The position numbers and the translations under genes are program-made. 42,496 bases of DNA from Betaproteobacteria bacterium (GTDB lineage Bacteria > Pseudomonadota > Gammaproteobacteria > Burkholderiales > WYBJ01), in NCBI GenBank assembly GCA_009377585.1, contig WHTS01000049.1:1-42496 (forward strand), given 5' to 3'. Under the pieces are notes generated by a model. That model ran no database searches. It was not told where the DNA came from and worked only from the letters and a program-made list of their open reading frames with translations. This document shows positions 1 to 8,351 of this stretch, piece after piece (positions within the stretch are counted from its first letter, which is position 1; every line of letters starts with the position of its first letter).

Positions 1-111
1 TGTGCTATCGTCTTTCACGCAAAGGCCCCTTCGCTGGCAGTTCGCTTGTCTCGCAACGGCGTTCTACCATGAAGCGGGCCTTTGTCTTACAGGCTTCGTG
101 AATTATTCAGG

Positions 112-1425
112 TTAGCGCTGTTCGGTCCGATACTCGACGTAGGCCTTGTCGCGCAGCTGGCGCAGCCACTCCTGATAGGCTTCGTCGGACTTGCGGGCGC
201 GTAATGCCTGGCGCGCGGTCAGGCGCAGCCGCTCCTTTGACATGTCTTCGTCGCGCCTGGCGAGGACCTGGATCAGATGCCAGCCGAACTCGGTTTTCAC
301 CGGCTGGGACACCTGGTTCACCTGCAGTTGGTTCATGGCCCGCTCGAAATCCGGAACCGTGTCCCTGGGGGAGATCCAGCCGAGGTCGCCTCCCTTGGAC
401 GCGCTCGCATCCTGCGATTGCAGCCGCGCCAGCTCGGCGAAATTTTCGCCGTTCACGACGCGCTCGCGCAGCCCCAGCAGGCGGTTGCGGGCCTCGGCCT
501 CCGAGATGATTTCGTTGGTGCGGATCAGGATGTGGCGCGCGTGCGTCTGCTGCACGATGACCGGCGCCGCGCCGCGCTGGTCGAGCAGCTTCAGGATATG
601 GAAGCCGTTGGGGCTGCGCAGGATGGCGCTCACATCGCCCACGCGCATGCCCTTGACCGCCTCGAGGAACAATCCGGGCAGGCGGCTCGCCTCGCGCCAG
701 CCGAGCACGCCGCCCTTGAGGCCCTCCGGCGCATCGGAATACGTTGCCGCAACCTGACCGAAATCCGCGCCCTGCTTCAGCTGCGCCAGCGCTTCCTCGG
801 CCCTTGCCTGCCGGATCTTGATCTGCTCCGGATTCGCCTGCTCGGGCACGCGCACCAGGACATGGCCGAGATTGTATTCGTCGTTGCGGCCGAGCACGTC
901 CTCGCGCGTTTGCAGGAACGCGTCGATCTCGGCATCGGTAACGACGCTCTTGCTGTCGACCTCGCGTTCGCGCAGCCGGGCAATGGTGATCTCCTTGCGC
1001 AGCTCATCGCGGAACCGGTCGTAGGAGACGCCGTCCTTTTCCAGCGCCGCGCGCAGGGCCGGCAGGGTGAGCTTGTTCTGCTGGGCAATGCGCGCGACCG
1101 TCTTGTCGAGGATCGCATCGTCGATGCGGATGCCGCTATCCTTGGCGAACTGAAGCTGGGTTTTCTGGCCGATCATGCGCTCGAGCACCTGCTTCTCCAG
1201 CACGTCCTGCGGCGGCAGCGGGGTGCCCTGGCGGCGCAGACTGTCGGTGGCGAGCTTCATTTGTTCGGTCAGGTCGAATCGGGTGATGACCTCGTCGTTC
1301 ACCACCGCGACGATGCGGTCGACTTCGAGCACGCGCGGCGCTGGCGCGGATGCGCCCGGGGCCAGGGCCGAAAGGAAGCTGAACGAGGCCATCGCAGCGA
1401 CGGCCACGGCATGCTTGGCGTTCAT
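112..1425 (-). CDS. surA: Periplasmic chaperone / peptidyl-prolyl isomerase SurA
   Basis: SurA escorts unfolded outer-membrane proteins through the periplasm. The 437-residue product has an N-terminal signal peptide (about residues 1-27, ending near GASA), a SurA N-terminal helical domain, and two parvulin modules at roughly residues 175-280 and 290-390; GGVLGW in the first and GGDLGW in the second are typical parvulin segments. Length fits the family. The start was chosen because it follows a signal-peptide pattern and because its ATG overlaps the lptD stop by one base (TGATG), indicating translational coupling. The same frame stays open upstream into lptD, but that extension is antisense-like filler inside another gene. 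SurA is known to be needed for LptD assembly, so the pairing is functional. pdxA and ksgA, which often follow surA, are not seen in the remaining 111 bases. Confidence 0.95.
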   Translation of the reverse strand: MNAKHAVAVAAMASFSFLSALAPGASAPAPRVLEVDRIVAVVNDEVITRFDLTEQMKLATDSLRRQGTPLPPQDVLEKQVLERMIGQKTQLQFAKDSGIRIDDAILDKTVARIAQQNKLTLPALRAALEKDGVSYDRFRDELRKEITIARLREREVDSKSVVTDAEIDAFLQTREDVLGRNDEYNLGHVLVRVPEQANPEQIKIRQARAEEALAQLKQGADFGQVAATYSDAPEGLKGGVLGWREASRLPGLFLEAVKGMRVGDVSAILRSPNGFHILKLLDQRGAAPVIVQQTHARHILIRTNEIISEAEARNRLLGLRERVVNGENFAELARLQSQDASASKGGDLGWISPRDTVPDFERAMNQLQVNQVSQPVKTEFGWHLIQVLARRDEDMSKERLRLTARQALRARKSDEAYQEWLRQLRDKAYVEYRTEQR

Positions 1426-3665
1426 CAGTAGCGCGTGGGCGGCAGGGGGCCGCCGCCTTGGGGTTCGTTGATCTTGGTGTAGCCGGCAATGTTCTCCCGC
1501 AACACCTCCAGTGGATTCGATCCGACCCTGGCGACACCGTTGAGTTCCAGCTGCAGGAAGATCGCACGCGACGATTCGCCCGTTCCCACCGCGACGTTGT
1601 GCATGACCAGCCGCGCGACCCAGCAGCCGCCGTTGTATTCGATCCCGGCGAGCCCCTCGGCGATGCGGCCGTCGCGCAGCGAGTAATTCACGCGCCCGAC
1701 CCCGCTCCAGCCGCGCGCGATCGGCCACTGCGCGGACAGGTCGACGTTCTCCAGCAGGTCGCGGGTGAAGCGGTAACCCACATTCAGCACCTTGCCGACA
1801 TCCGGCTGATAGCGCGCGCCCAACGCGAGCTTGCGCGTCTCCTTGAACTCCTGGTTGTACTGGATGCCAACTTCCGCGATCAACGAGGGTGCGATCTGTC
1901 CGCTCAGCGCAGCCAGCATGTCCGAGCTCGTGTCCGTACGAACCGGCATGCCCGGAAGCGTCACCTGCTGGCTTTTGAAGTAGAAGCGCTGAGCGAACGC
2001 GACGCGCAGTTGCTCGATGCCGGATTGCGGGTCGATCAGGCGCGACTGTATGCCGAGCGTGAGCTGGTTGGCGTCGTTGATGCGATCCTGGCCGGCGAAC
2101 TGGTTCTCGCTGTAGATGGTGGCGAAGTTGATGTCGGCCGGCGTGCTGTCGAAGTTCGGCAGGCGGCTCTGGTCCCGGAACGGGATGTAGACATAGTACA
2201 GCTTCGGCTCGAGTGTGTGCAGGTACGCGCGACCGCGAATGGTGGTGTCGCGCTCGAACACCAGCCCGCCCTCGGCGCTGAAGATCGGCACGCTGCGATC
2301 CCCGTCCTGTGCGCTGGCGGTGGGCTGATCCACATCGTAGCGCGTGTAATGCACGCCCATCTTCGGCTTGAGGAACGCGTAGGGCGTCTGCAGCGGCAGC
2401 GCGATGCTCGGGTATGCGACCGCGCGCTGTCCGTTCAGCAGCGTCGGGTGCTGAAAGTGAGTGTAGCTGCCGGTGAAAGTGATGTCGGTGTGGGCGACAT
2501 CGTAGTTGAAAGTATCGAGCGTGACTTGCGGCAGCCGGTTGTACGGCGGCGTGATCGGTGCGCGTGGATCCTGCAAAGTCTGCCAGCGCTGCGCGAGGGT
2601 GCTCAATATCCATTGTCCGTTGCTGCCCAGCGCCCCCGCGCGCGTCGCCATGCCTTCGAGCGGCAGGAGGATCTTCGAGGTGGCCCGGATCTGCGTCGAT
2701 AGATCGCGGAAGTAGTCGTCGTCGGAGACTCTCTGCAGGTTCGCGTACAGCGACCAGGGCCCCCAGATCTGGTTATGCAGCAGGTAGGCGGCCCAGCGAT
2801 CGTCGCCCTGCACCTTGTCGTCCGGCAGCACCTCGAAGCGCGCGGTCCCCCTGTAGCCGGGCTCGAGATAGCGGAACTCGCTGCCGATCATGAGCCCGCG
2901 CTTGGACATGATATGCGGCGTGATGGTCGCATCGCGGTTGGGCGCGATGTTCCAGTAGTAGGGGATGGAGAACTCCAACCCGCTCGTGCCGCCGGTGCCC
3001 AAGGTGGGCGAAAGAAATCCGGACTTGCGCGCGTCGCTCAGCGGGAAATCCATCCACGGCGTGTACAGGAAGGGATAGTTGAAGAATACGACGCTGGCAT
3101 CGTGCGCCGTACCGACGTTCGTATTGCGGTTGAGATCCAGGTCGCGCGCACGAATGTACCAGTCGTCCTCGCCGGGGCCGCAGGTCGTATAGCGACCCTG
3201 TTCCACCTGGTAGCGATTCTCGCCGACGAACAGGAACTCCTTCGCATCGCCGCGCGCGTTCTGCACACCGAGACGAAACGTCGGCTCCTGCAGATAGCCT
3301 TGCTCGGTTTGCAGGTTGAGCTTGAGGCGCGTGCCTTCCACCACGTCGCCGTTGTTCTGCTCCAGGCGCACGCTGCCGACCGCTTCGACCTCCTCCGGCC
3401 CCACCTGGTAGAGCAGCCAATCGGCGAACAGCCGCTTGTCGCGCGTACGGAACCGGGCGCTGCCGCGCGCCTCGACGTCGCGGTCCTGGTGGCCGCGGAT
3501 ATCGTCTGCGTCGATGAAAACCGGCAGGCGCTCCTCGCTCCCGGGCGCGGGCGCGGATAGCGACGGGTCGAGCTTCAGACCGAGACCTGAGCCGGCGCCG
3601 TGCGCGTTGGCCGCGGCGAGCAGCAGCGCAACGATGCTCAGCGGCTGCAAGGGTCGGTAGCGCAT
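1425..3665 (-). CDS. lptD: LPS-assembly outer-membrane protein LptD
   Basis: LptD is the outer-membrane barrel that, with LptE, inserts lipopolysaccharide into the outer leaflet. The 746-residue protein begins with a signal peptide (about 1-24, ending NAHGA). An N-terminal jellyroll of the OstA/LptA type spans roughly residues 45-150 (IDADDIRG onward, with repeated EGTRLKLNLQTEQGYL-like strands). A long C-terminal region rich in alternating aromatic strands follows, as expected for the barrel. The conserved TTCGPGEDDWYIRA segment at the jellyroll/barrel junction is present. It is transcribed first in an lptD-surA operon, with a one-base stop/start overlap. Its 5' end faces amgK across a 141-base divergent promoter region. 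No truncation or frameshift is visible. Confidence 0.95.
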   Translation of the reverse strand: MRYRPLQPLSIVALLLAAANAHGAGSGLGLKLDPSLSAPAPGSEERLPVFIDADDIRGHQDRDVEARGSARFRTRDKRLFADWLLYQVGPEEVEAVGSVRLEQNNGDVVEGTRLKLNLQTEQGYLQEPTFRLGVQNARGDAKEFLFVGENRYQVEQGRYTTCGPGEDDWYIRARDLDLNRNTNVGTAHDASVVFFNYPFLYTPWMDFPLSDARKSGFLSPTLGTGGTSGLEFSIPYYWNIAPNRDATITPHIMSKRGLMIGSEFRYLEPGYRGTARFEVLPDDKVQGDDRWAAYLLHNQIWGPWSLYANLQRVSDDDYFRDLSTQIRATSKILLPLEGMATRAGALGSNGQWILSTLAQRWQTLQDPRAPITPPYNRLPQVTLDTFNYDVAHTDITFTGSYTHFQHPTLLNGQRAVAYPSIALPLQTPYAFLKPKMGVHYTRYDVDQPTASAQDGDRSVPIFSAEGGLVFERDTTIRGRAYLHTLEPKLYYVYIPFRDQSRLPNFDSTPADINFATIYSENQFAGQDRINDANQLTLGIQSRLIDPQSGIEQLRVAFAQRFYFKSQQVTLPGMPVRTDTSSDMLAALSGQIAPSLIAEVGIQYNQEFKETRKLALGARYQPDVGKVLNVGYRFTRDLLENVDLSAQWPIARGWSGVGRVNYSLRDGRIAEGLAGIEYNGGCWVARLVMHNVAVGTGESSRAIFLQLELNGVARVGSNPLEVLRENIAGYTKINEPQGGGPLPPTRY

Positions 3666-3771
3666 CGTTCTCGGTGGGAGCCTGGTATATCGGAGTTCGG
3701 TCCTGACTGCCGCCGAACCGCCCGGACACCGAGCACGCGATCGTTACGCGAGGCTTCGGGTTGGCGAATGA

Positions 3772-3777
3772 TAGAAT
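3772..3777 (+). promoter_or_regulatory. Candidate -10 element for amgK-murU
   Basis: TAGAAT lies 29 bases before the chosen amgK ATG, inside the divergent lptD/amgK gap. The same hexamer occurs ahead of dusB (8295) and the CadD-type gene (28976). No good -35 box is seen at 16-18 bases, so the call rests on the -10 hexamer and its position alone. Confidence 0.4.
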
Positions 3778-3806
3778 CGCCGCTCCGGGAAGGCAACGCA
3801 ATCGCG

Positions 3807-4799
3807 ATGGATCGCAGCGAGCAGCTGAGACTATGGGTGTGCGATCGGCTCGGTGCGCAACCCGAGAACATCGCCCGCGCTTCCGAGGACGCGAGCTTTC
3901 GCCGCTATTTCCGCATCGCGCACGAAGCGCGCACGCTGATTGCGATGGATGCGCCGCCGCCGCAGGAGAACTGCGCGGCGTTCGTGCATGTCGCCGGGCT
4001 CTTCGGCCGCGCCGGCGTCAACGTGCCGCGGATCCTCGCGCAGGATCTGGAGCGCGGGTTCCTGCTGCTCACCGATTTCGGCGCCACGACCTACCTGCAG
4101 GCATTGCCGGATGCGGACGTCGAGCGTTTGTACCGCGATGCCCTGCAAGCGCTGGTGCGTATTCAAGTCGCCACCACGGCGGGTGCGCTGCCCGAGTATG
4201 ACGCTGCGCTGCTGCGGGACGAGGTGGCGCTGTTCCCCGACTGGTACGTCGAGCGCCATCTCGGCCGAGTGCTGGCAAAGGACCAGCGTGAGCGCCTGGA
4301 ACGAATGTTCGATGCGCTGATCGCGCACAACCTCGCCGAACCGCGCGTGTACGTGCACCGCGACTACCATTCGCGCAACCTCATGCTGACCGAGCCCAAC
4401 CCGGGCATCCTGGATTTTCAGGATGCGGTACTGGGGCCGCTCAGCTACGACCTGGTGTCGCTGCTGAAAGACGCCTACGTCGAGTGGCCGGAGGAGCGCG
4501 TCATCGACTGGGCGGTGCGCTACTGGGAGCTGGCGCGCCGGGCGGGCCTTCCGGTGCGAGCCGACTTCGCCGAGTTCTATCGCGACTTCGAGTGGATGGG
4601 CGTGCAGCGCCATCTCAAGGTGCTGGGCATATTCGCGCGCCTGTGCCACCGCGACGGCAAGGCGCGCTACCTGGACGACCTGCCGCTGGTGCTGCGCTAC
4701 CTCGAGCGTGCCGCGAGCCGGTATCGCGAATTGAAGCCGCTCGCGCGCCTGCTCGACGAGTTGCACGGCCGCACCCCGCGCCTGGTCGACACCTTCTGA
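3807..4799 (+). CDS. amgK: N-acetylmuramate/N-acetylglucosamine anomeric kinase AmgK
   Basis: AmgK phosphorylates MurNAc (and GlcNAc) at C1 in the cytoplasm, the first step of the peptidoglycan recycling route that bypasses de novo UDP-MurNAc synthesis. The 330-residue protein is an aminoglycoside-phosphotransferase-fold kinase: FRRYFRI near the N-terminus, the catalytic loop HRDYHSRNLM and the metal-binding ILDFQDA. The ATG at 3807 is preferred over the in-frame ATG at 3768. It has an AAGG upstream and lies downstream of the TAGAAT -10 box, whereas the 3768 ATG lies just upstream of that box. The gene is followed after only 7 bases by murU, whose product uses its product, so an amgK-murU operon is well supported. 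Confidence 0.92.
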   Translation: MDRSEQLRLWVCDRLGAQPENIARASEDASFRRYFRIAHEARTLIAMDAPPPQENCAAFVHVAGLFGRAGVNVPRILAQDLERGFLLLTDFGATTYLQALPDADVERLYRDALQALVRIQVATTAGALPEYDAALLRDEVALFPDWYVERHLGRVLAKDQRERLERMFDALIAHNLAEPRVYVHRDYHSRNLMLTEPNPGILDFQDAVLGPLSYDLVSLLKDAYVEWPEERVIDWAVRYWELARRAGLPVRADFAEFYRDFEWMGVQRHLKVLGIFARLCHRDGKARYLDDLPLVLRYLERAASRYRELKPLARLLDELHGRTPRLVDTF

Positions 4800-4806
4800 G
4801 CGCGCC

Positions 4807-5511
4807 GTGAAAGCAATCATCCTGGCGGCAGGCCGCGGCGAGCGCATGCGCCCGTTGAGCGACCGGATTCCGAAACCGCTCCTCACCGTCGGTGGTGCAA
4901 GCCTGATCGAGTGGCAGGTGCGCCGGCTGACCGCGGCCGGCATCCGCGACATCGTGGTCAACGTTTCGCACCTGGCCGAAATGATCGTGGCCGAGCTCGG
5001 CGCCGGCGAGAGGCTCGGCGCCCGCATACGCTATTCGCACGAGCCGGTGGCCCTGGAGACGGCCGGCGGCATCGCGCTGGCGCTTCCTCTGCTCGGGGAC
5101 GATGCATTCGTCGCGGTCAACGCCGACATCTATTGCGAGTACGACTACTCGGCGCTGCCGCCTGTGCTCGATCGGCTCGACCGCGAACACACCGACTGGG
5201 CAGCCTACCTCGTGCTGATCGACAATCCTGCCCACCACCCGCAGGGCGACTTCACACTGAGCCGCGATGGTCTGGTGGGCGTGGCGGCGCAGGGACGGTT
5301 GACCTTCAGCGGGATCGGCGCCTACCGCCCGAGCTTCTTCGGCGGCATCGCGCCGGGTAGCCGCAAGCCGCTCGGACCCATGCTGTACGACGCGGGGGCG
5401 CAGGGGCGAGTGCATGGCGAGCGCTTTGCCGGGCGCTGGATCGACGTCGGCACGCCGCAGCGGCTCGCCCAGCTGCGCGCCACTTTGGGCAACGCAGGAG
5501 AAGCAGTCTGA
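4807..5511 (+). CDS. murU: N-acetylmuramate-1-phosphate uridylyltransferase MurU
   Basis: MurU converts MurNAc-1-phosphate and UTP to UDP-MurNAc, feeding recycled sugar straight into peptidoglycan synthesis. This route is known in Pseudomonas and other proteobacteria and gives intrinsic fosfomycin tolerance because MurA is bypassed. The 234-residue protein has the nucleotidyltransferase signature LAAGRGERMRPLSDRIPKPL at residues 6-25, a VNADIYCEYDY metal-binding segment and a terminal GRWIDVGTPQRL typical of the family. Translation starts at GTG 4807, 7 bases after amgK. The general homologues (glucose-1-phosphate thymidylyltransferase, GlmU N-domain) are longer, and the amgK partnership makes MurU the better call. 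Confidence 0.92.
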   Translation: MKAIILAAGRGERMRPLSDRIPKPLLTVGGASLIEWQVRRLTAAGIRDIVVNVSHLAEMIVAELGAGERLGARIRYSHEPVALETAGGIALALPLLGDDAFVAVNADIYCEYDYSALPPVLDRLDREHTDWAAYLVLIDNPAHHPQGDFTLSRDGLVGVAAQGRLTFSGIGAYRPSFFGGIAPGSRKPLGPMLYDAGAQGRVHGERFAGRWIDVGTPQRLAQLRATLGNAGEAV

Positions 5512-5514
5512 CGC

Positions 5515-5547
5515 GTGCCCGCTGCGGGCCTGGAACGCAGCGGGCAC
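5515..5547 (+). terminator. Strong hairpin after murU
   Basis: A perfect 12-bp stem (GTGCCCGCTGCG at 5515-5526 and its complement at 5536-5547) with a 9-base loop begins 3 bases after the murU stop. There is no T-run, so it may be a Rho-type boundary or an mRNA 3' stabiliser rather than an intrinsic terminator. Confidence 0.45.
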
Positions 5548-5681
5548 GGCAAGCGCCGGTCGCGGCCGCATTGCGCCTCGCCGGCCGCGGTGTTGCAATA
5601 CATCATCGGCGGCGGGCAGCGCGCCAGGCGCCAGGCGATAGGCGCGTCGTGGGCGTTATCCACTTGCGAAGGTTCGAATCG

Positions 5682-6992
5682 ATGGCGACAAATCCGGTAG
5701 CGGCATTCACGGCGAGACGGGAGCGGCTCGCGCGCGCCATGGGCGAGGGCGTGGCGATCGTGCCGACCGCCCCCGAACGCGTGCGCAATCGCGACGCCTC
5801 GTTTCCCTACCGCTTCGATAGCTACTTCTACTACCTCACCGGATTCACCGAGCCCGACGCGGTACTGGTCGTTATCGGCGGTGCGGCGCCGCGCAGCATT
5901 CTCTTCTGCCGGCCGAAAAACGAGGAACGCGAGATCTGGGACGGTTTCCGTTACGGCCCGCAGGCCGCGCGCGAAACGTTCGAGATGGACGAGGCCTACC
6001 CGATCGAGGCCCTGGACGAGCAGATGCCCACGTTGCTCGGCGATCGCGAGCGCCTGTATTTCAGCCTTGGTGCCGATCCGCACTGGGACGCGCGCGTGAC
6101 CGGCTGGTTGAATAGCGTGCGGCTGCGCTCACGCACCGGCGTACGGGCACCGGCCGAAGTGGTCGATCTGCCCAGCATCCTGGACGAAATGCGCCTCATC
6201 AAGGACGCGCACGAGCTCGCCACCATGCGACGCGCGGCCGCCATCTCGACCTCGGCGCACCGGCGCGCCATGCGCTTCGCGCGCCCGGGATTGCACGAAT
6301 ACGAGATCGAGGCCGAGCTCATGCACGAGTTCCTGCGCCACGGTGCGCAGGCCCCGGCGTATACCTCGATCGTCGCCGCGGGCGCAAATGCGTGCGTGCT
6401 GCACTACATATCCAACCGGGCGTTGCTCGAGCCCAACGAGCTGCTGCTGATCGACGCCGGCTGCGAGCTCGACGGCTATGCTTCCGACATCACGCGCACC
6501 TTCCCGGTGAGCGGCCGTTTCGAGGGCGCGCAGAAGGCGCTCTACGAGCTGGTGCTCGCCGCTCAGGCCGACGCGATCGCAGCGGTCGCGCCGGGCCGCA
6601 GCTTCAGCGATCCGCACGATGCGGCGGTGCGCACGCTGGCGCAGGGCATGCTCGACCTTGGCCTTTTGCAAGGCAGCCTCGACTCGGTGATCGAGAGCGG
6701 TGCGTACCGGCGCTTCTACATGCATCGTACCGGCCACTGGCTGGGTCTCGACGTGCACGACGCGGGCGAGTATGGCGCCGAAGGGCGCTGGAAACCCCTG
6801 GCGAGCGGCATGGTGCTTACGGTCGAGCCCGGCATCTATGTCCGTCCGGGCGAAGGCGTGCCGGACGCGTTCTGCAATATCGGCATCCGCATCGAGGACG
6901 ACGTGCTGGTTACGCCCGGGGGTTGCGAAGTTCTGACCACCGCGGCGCCCAAGTCGATTGCCGAGATCGAAGCGGTCATGCGCGCGGCCTAG
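5682..6992 (+). CDS. pepP: Xaa-Pro aminopeptidase PepP
   Basis: This is a metallopeptidase that removes the N-terminal residue when proline is second. The 436-residue protein has the AMP_N domain (about residues 7-130) and a creatinase-like M24 domain. Metal ligands are visible in LLLIDAGCELDGYASDITRTFP (two Asp), the HRTGHWLGLDVHD segment (His), MVLTVEPGIYV (Glu) and the late GIRIEDDVLVT (Glu). ATG 5682 was chosen because homologues begin close to the FTARRERL segment; the in-frame extension back to 5571 has no family likeness. The gene stands 170 bases after murU, behind the hairpin, and precedes a ubiH-like gene. pepP-ubiH neighbours are common in proteobacteria. Confidence 0.93.
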   Translation: MATNPVAAFTARRERLARAMGEGVAIVPTAPERVRNRDASFPYRFDSYFYYLTGFTEPDAVLVVIGGAAPRSILFCRPKNEEREIWDGFRYGPQAARETFEMDEAYPIEALDEQMPTLLGDRERLYFSLGADPHWDARVTGWLNSVRLRSRTGVRAPAEVVDLPSILDEMRLIKDAHELATMRRAAAISTSAHRRAMRFARPGLHEYEIEAELMHEFLRHGAQAPAYTSIVAAGANACVLHYISNRALLEPNELLLIDAGCELDGYASDITRTFPVSGRFEGAQKALYELVLAAQADAIAAVAPGRSFSDPHDAAVRTLAQGMLDLGLLQGSLDSVIESGAYRRFYMHRTGHWLGLDVHDAGEYGAEGRWKPLASGMVLTVEPGIYVRPGEGVPDAFCNIGIRIEDDVLVTPGGCEVLTTAAPKSIAEIEAVMRAA

Positions 6993-7020
6993 CGAGCTTC
7001 CGTAAATGACCGACCGCTCG

Positions 7021-7060
7021 CTCCCTCACCCCCGACCCCTCTCCCGAAGGGAGAGGGGAG
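7021..7060 (-). repeat. Partial R1 element (head hairpin only)
   Basis: A 10-bp perfect stem (CCCCTCTCCC at 7036-7045, GGGAGAGGGG at 7049-7058) followed on the minus strand by a GTCGGGGGTGAGGG-type stretch matches the first third of the R1 copies at 19209, 28831 and 41789. The middle and last hairpins are absent. It lies in the 121-base pepP/ubiH gap. Confidence 0.7.
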
Positions 7061-7113
7061 CGCATTGCGGAAAGCGGCTTGTCAGCCACTTTCCGGACGT
7101 TCCATAGGCGGCC

Positions 7114-8259
7114 ATGCACGATGTCGCGATCATCGGCGGCGGGCCGGTCGGGCTTTCCGCCGCGCTTGCGGCGGCGCTGCACGGCATGCAAGCCCTGGTG
7201 CTGGAAGCGCAGGTGGATCCGGGCGGCCGCGATGCGCGTGTCTTCGCCCTGTCGCATGGCGCGCGGCTCATTCTGGAACGCCTGGGGGCCTGGCAGCAGA
7301 TCCGTGCGCCCAGTCCGATCCGCTCGGTGCACGTCTCGCAGCGTGGCCGCTTCGGCCATACCGTCTTGCGCGCGCAGGAACTGAAGCTGGAGGCGCTCGG
7401 TTACGTGGTCGCGGCGGAGGAACTCGTGCGCGCATTGCGCGCACGAGCGGCGCAAGTAAGTATCGACTTCGTCGCCGGCGCCCAGGTGCGCGCCATCGAA
7501 TCGGCCGCCGCTGCAGCGAGCATTTGCTACCAGCATGCCGGCGCTGAGGAAACGATCGGCGCGAGTATCGTGGCGCAGGCCGACGGGGGTGCAAGCCTCG
7601 CTGCGCCCGGACGGACCACGGAGCACGACTATGGCCAATGCGCCTTGACCGCCCTGGTCGAATGCCCGCGCATCGATGCCGATTGCGCCAGCGAACGCTT
7701 CACCGGCAAGGGACCCGTTGCGCTCCTTCCCTTCGCGGGCCGACACGCGCTGATCTGGTCCGTACCGCAGGCCGAAGCGGCGGCGCTGATGGCGATGAGC
7801 GATCGAGCATTCGCGCACGCGCTGGTGCAGGGCTACGGCGAGCGGCTGGGCGAAGTGCGGCTCGCGGGCCCGCGTGCCTGCTTCCCGTTGCAGCTGCGTT
7901 TCGCGCACCGCATCGCAGGCAGCCGCCACGTGCTCATCGGCAACGCCGCGCAGACGCTGCATCCCGTCGCCGGCCAGGGCTTCAATCTCGGCTTGCGCGA
8001 CGCGTTCGAGCTCGCGCGCGCGCTTGCCGAAGCGCGCCGTCGCGGACAGGATCTGCTAGAGGGCCTGCAGCGCTATCGTGCCAACCGCAGGCTCGATCGC
8101 GCCGGTGGCACGCTTTTCACCGACTTTCTCGTGCGCATGTTCTCGAACGACGATCCCGTGCTTGGCAGCGCGCGCAGCGCCGGATTGTTTTTGCTCGACG
8201 CATCAGGGCCGGCGAAGCGTTTCTTGATGCGACGCATGATCTTCGGCAGTCGCTACTGA
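7114..8259 (+). CDS. UbiH/UbiF/VisC-family FAD-dependent hydroxylase (ubiquinone synthesis)
   Basis: This is a flavoprotein monooxygenase of the ubiquinone-ring hydroxylase family. The 381-residue protein shows the dinucleotide-binding GGGPVG at residues 8-13, the ARVFALSHGA segment near residue 45, and the family signature GNAAQTLHPVAGQGFNLGLR about residues 276-295, which binds the FAD ribityl chain. Length fits. The pepP-ubiH order supports a role in ubiquinone synthesis, but UbiH, UbiF, UbiI and UbiM cannot be told apart from sequence reading alone, so no symbol is given. The ATG at 7114 begins directly with the Rossmann strand, as usual for these soluble proteins. Confidence 0.85.
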   Translation: MHDVAIIGGGPVGLSAALAAALHGMQALVLEAQVDPGGRDARVFALSHGARLILERLGAWQQIRAPSPIRSVHVSQRGRFGHTVLRAQELKLEALGYVVAAEELVRALRARAAQVSIDFVAGAQVRAIESAAAAASICYQHAGAEETIGASIVAQADGGASLAAPGRTTEHDYGQCALTALVECPRIDADCASERFTGKGPVALLPFAGRHALIWSVPQAEAAALMAMSDRAFAHALVQGYGERLGEVRLAGPRACFPLQLRFAHRIAGSRHVLIGNAAQTLHPVAGQGFNLGLRDAFELARALAEARRRGQDLLEGLQRYRANRRLDRAGGTLFTDFLVRMFSNDDPVLGSARSAGLFLLDASGPAKRFLMRRMIFGSRY

Positions 8260-8294
8260 GCACTGGCTCGCTTTTTCCGCGCGCCGAATGCGAT

Positions 8295-8300
8295 TAGAAT
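8295..8300 (+). promoter_or_regulatory. Candidate -10 element for dusB-fis
   Basis: TAGAAT lies 51 bases before the dusB GTG, in the 92-base gap after the ubiH-like gene. The -35 region at 17 bases spacing is T-rich but not a clear TTGACA. In enterobacteria the dusB-fis promoter is strongly growth-phase controlled; nothing here proves that for this organism. Confidence 0.35.
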
Positions 8301-8351
8301 GAGCGCCCTTTCCGTGCGTTCTCACACCCGGTATTCCCAGGCGCTTGCACA

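Noticed and set aside
20-84. Imperfect inverted repeat CAAAGGCCC(G)CTTC after surA
   Set aside because: The 38-base loop and a one-base bulge make it weak as a terminator; nothing else supports a function. Positions 1-111 otherwise show no gene.
112-2613. Long minus-strand frame extending surA far into lptD
   Set aside because: Only the part from 1425 down matches SurA; the upstream part overlaps lptD in another frame and reads as low-complexity Arg/Ala-rich sequence.
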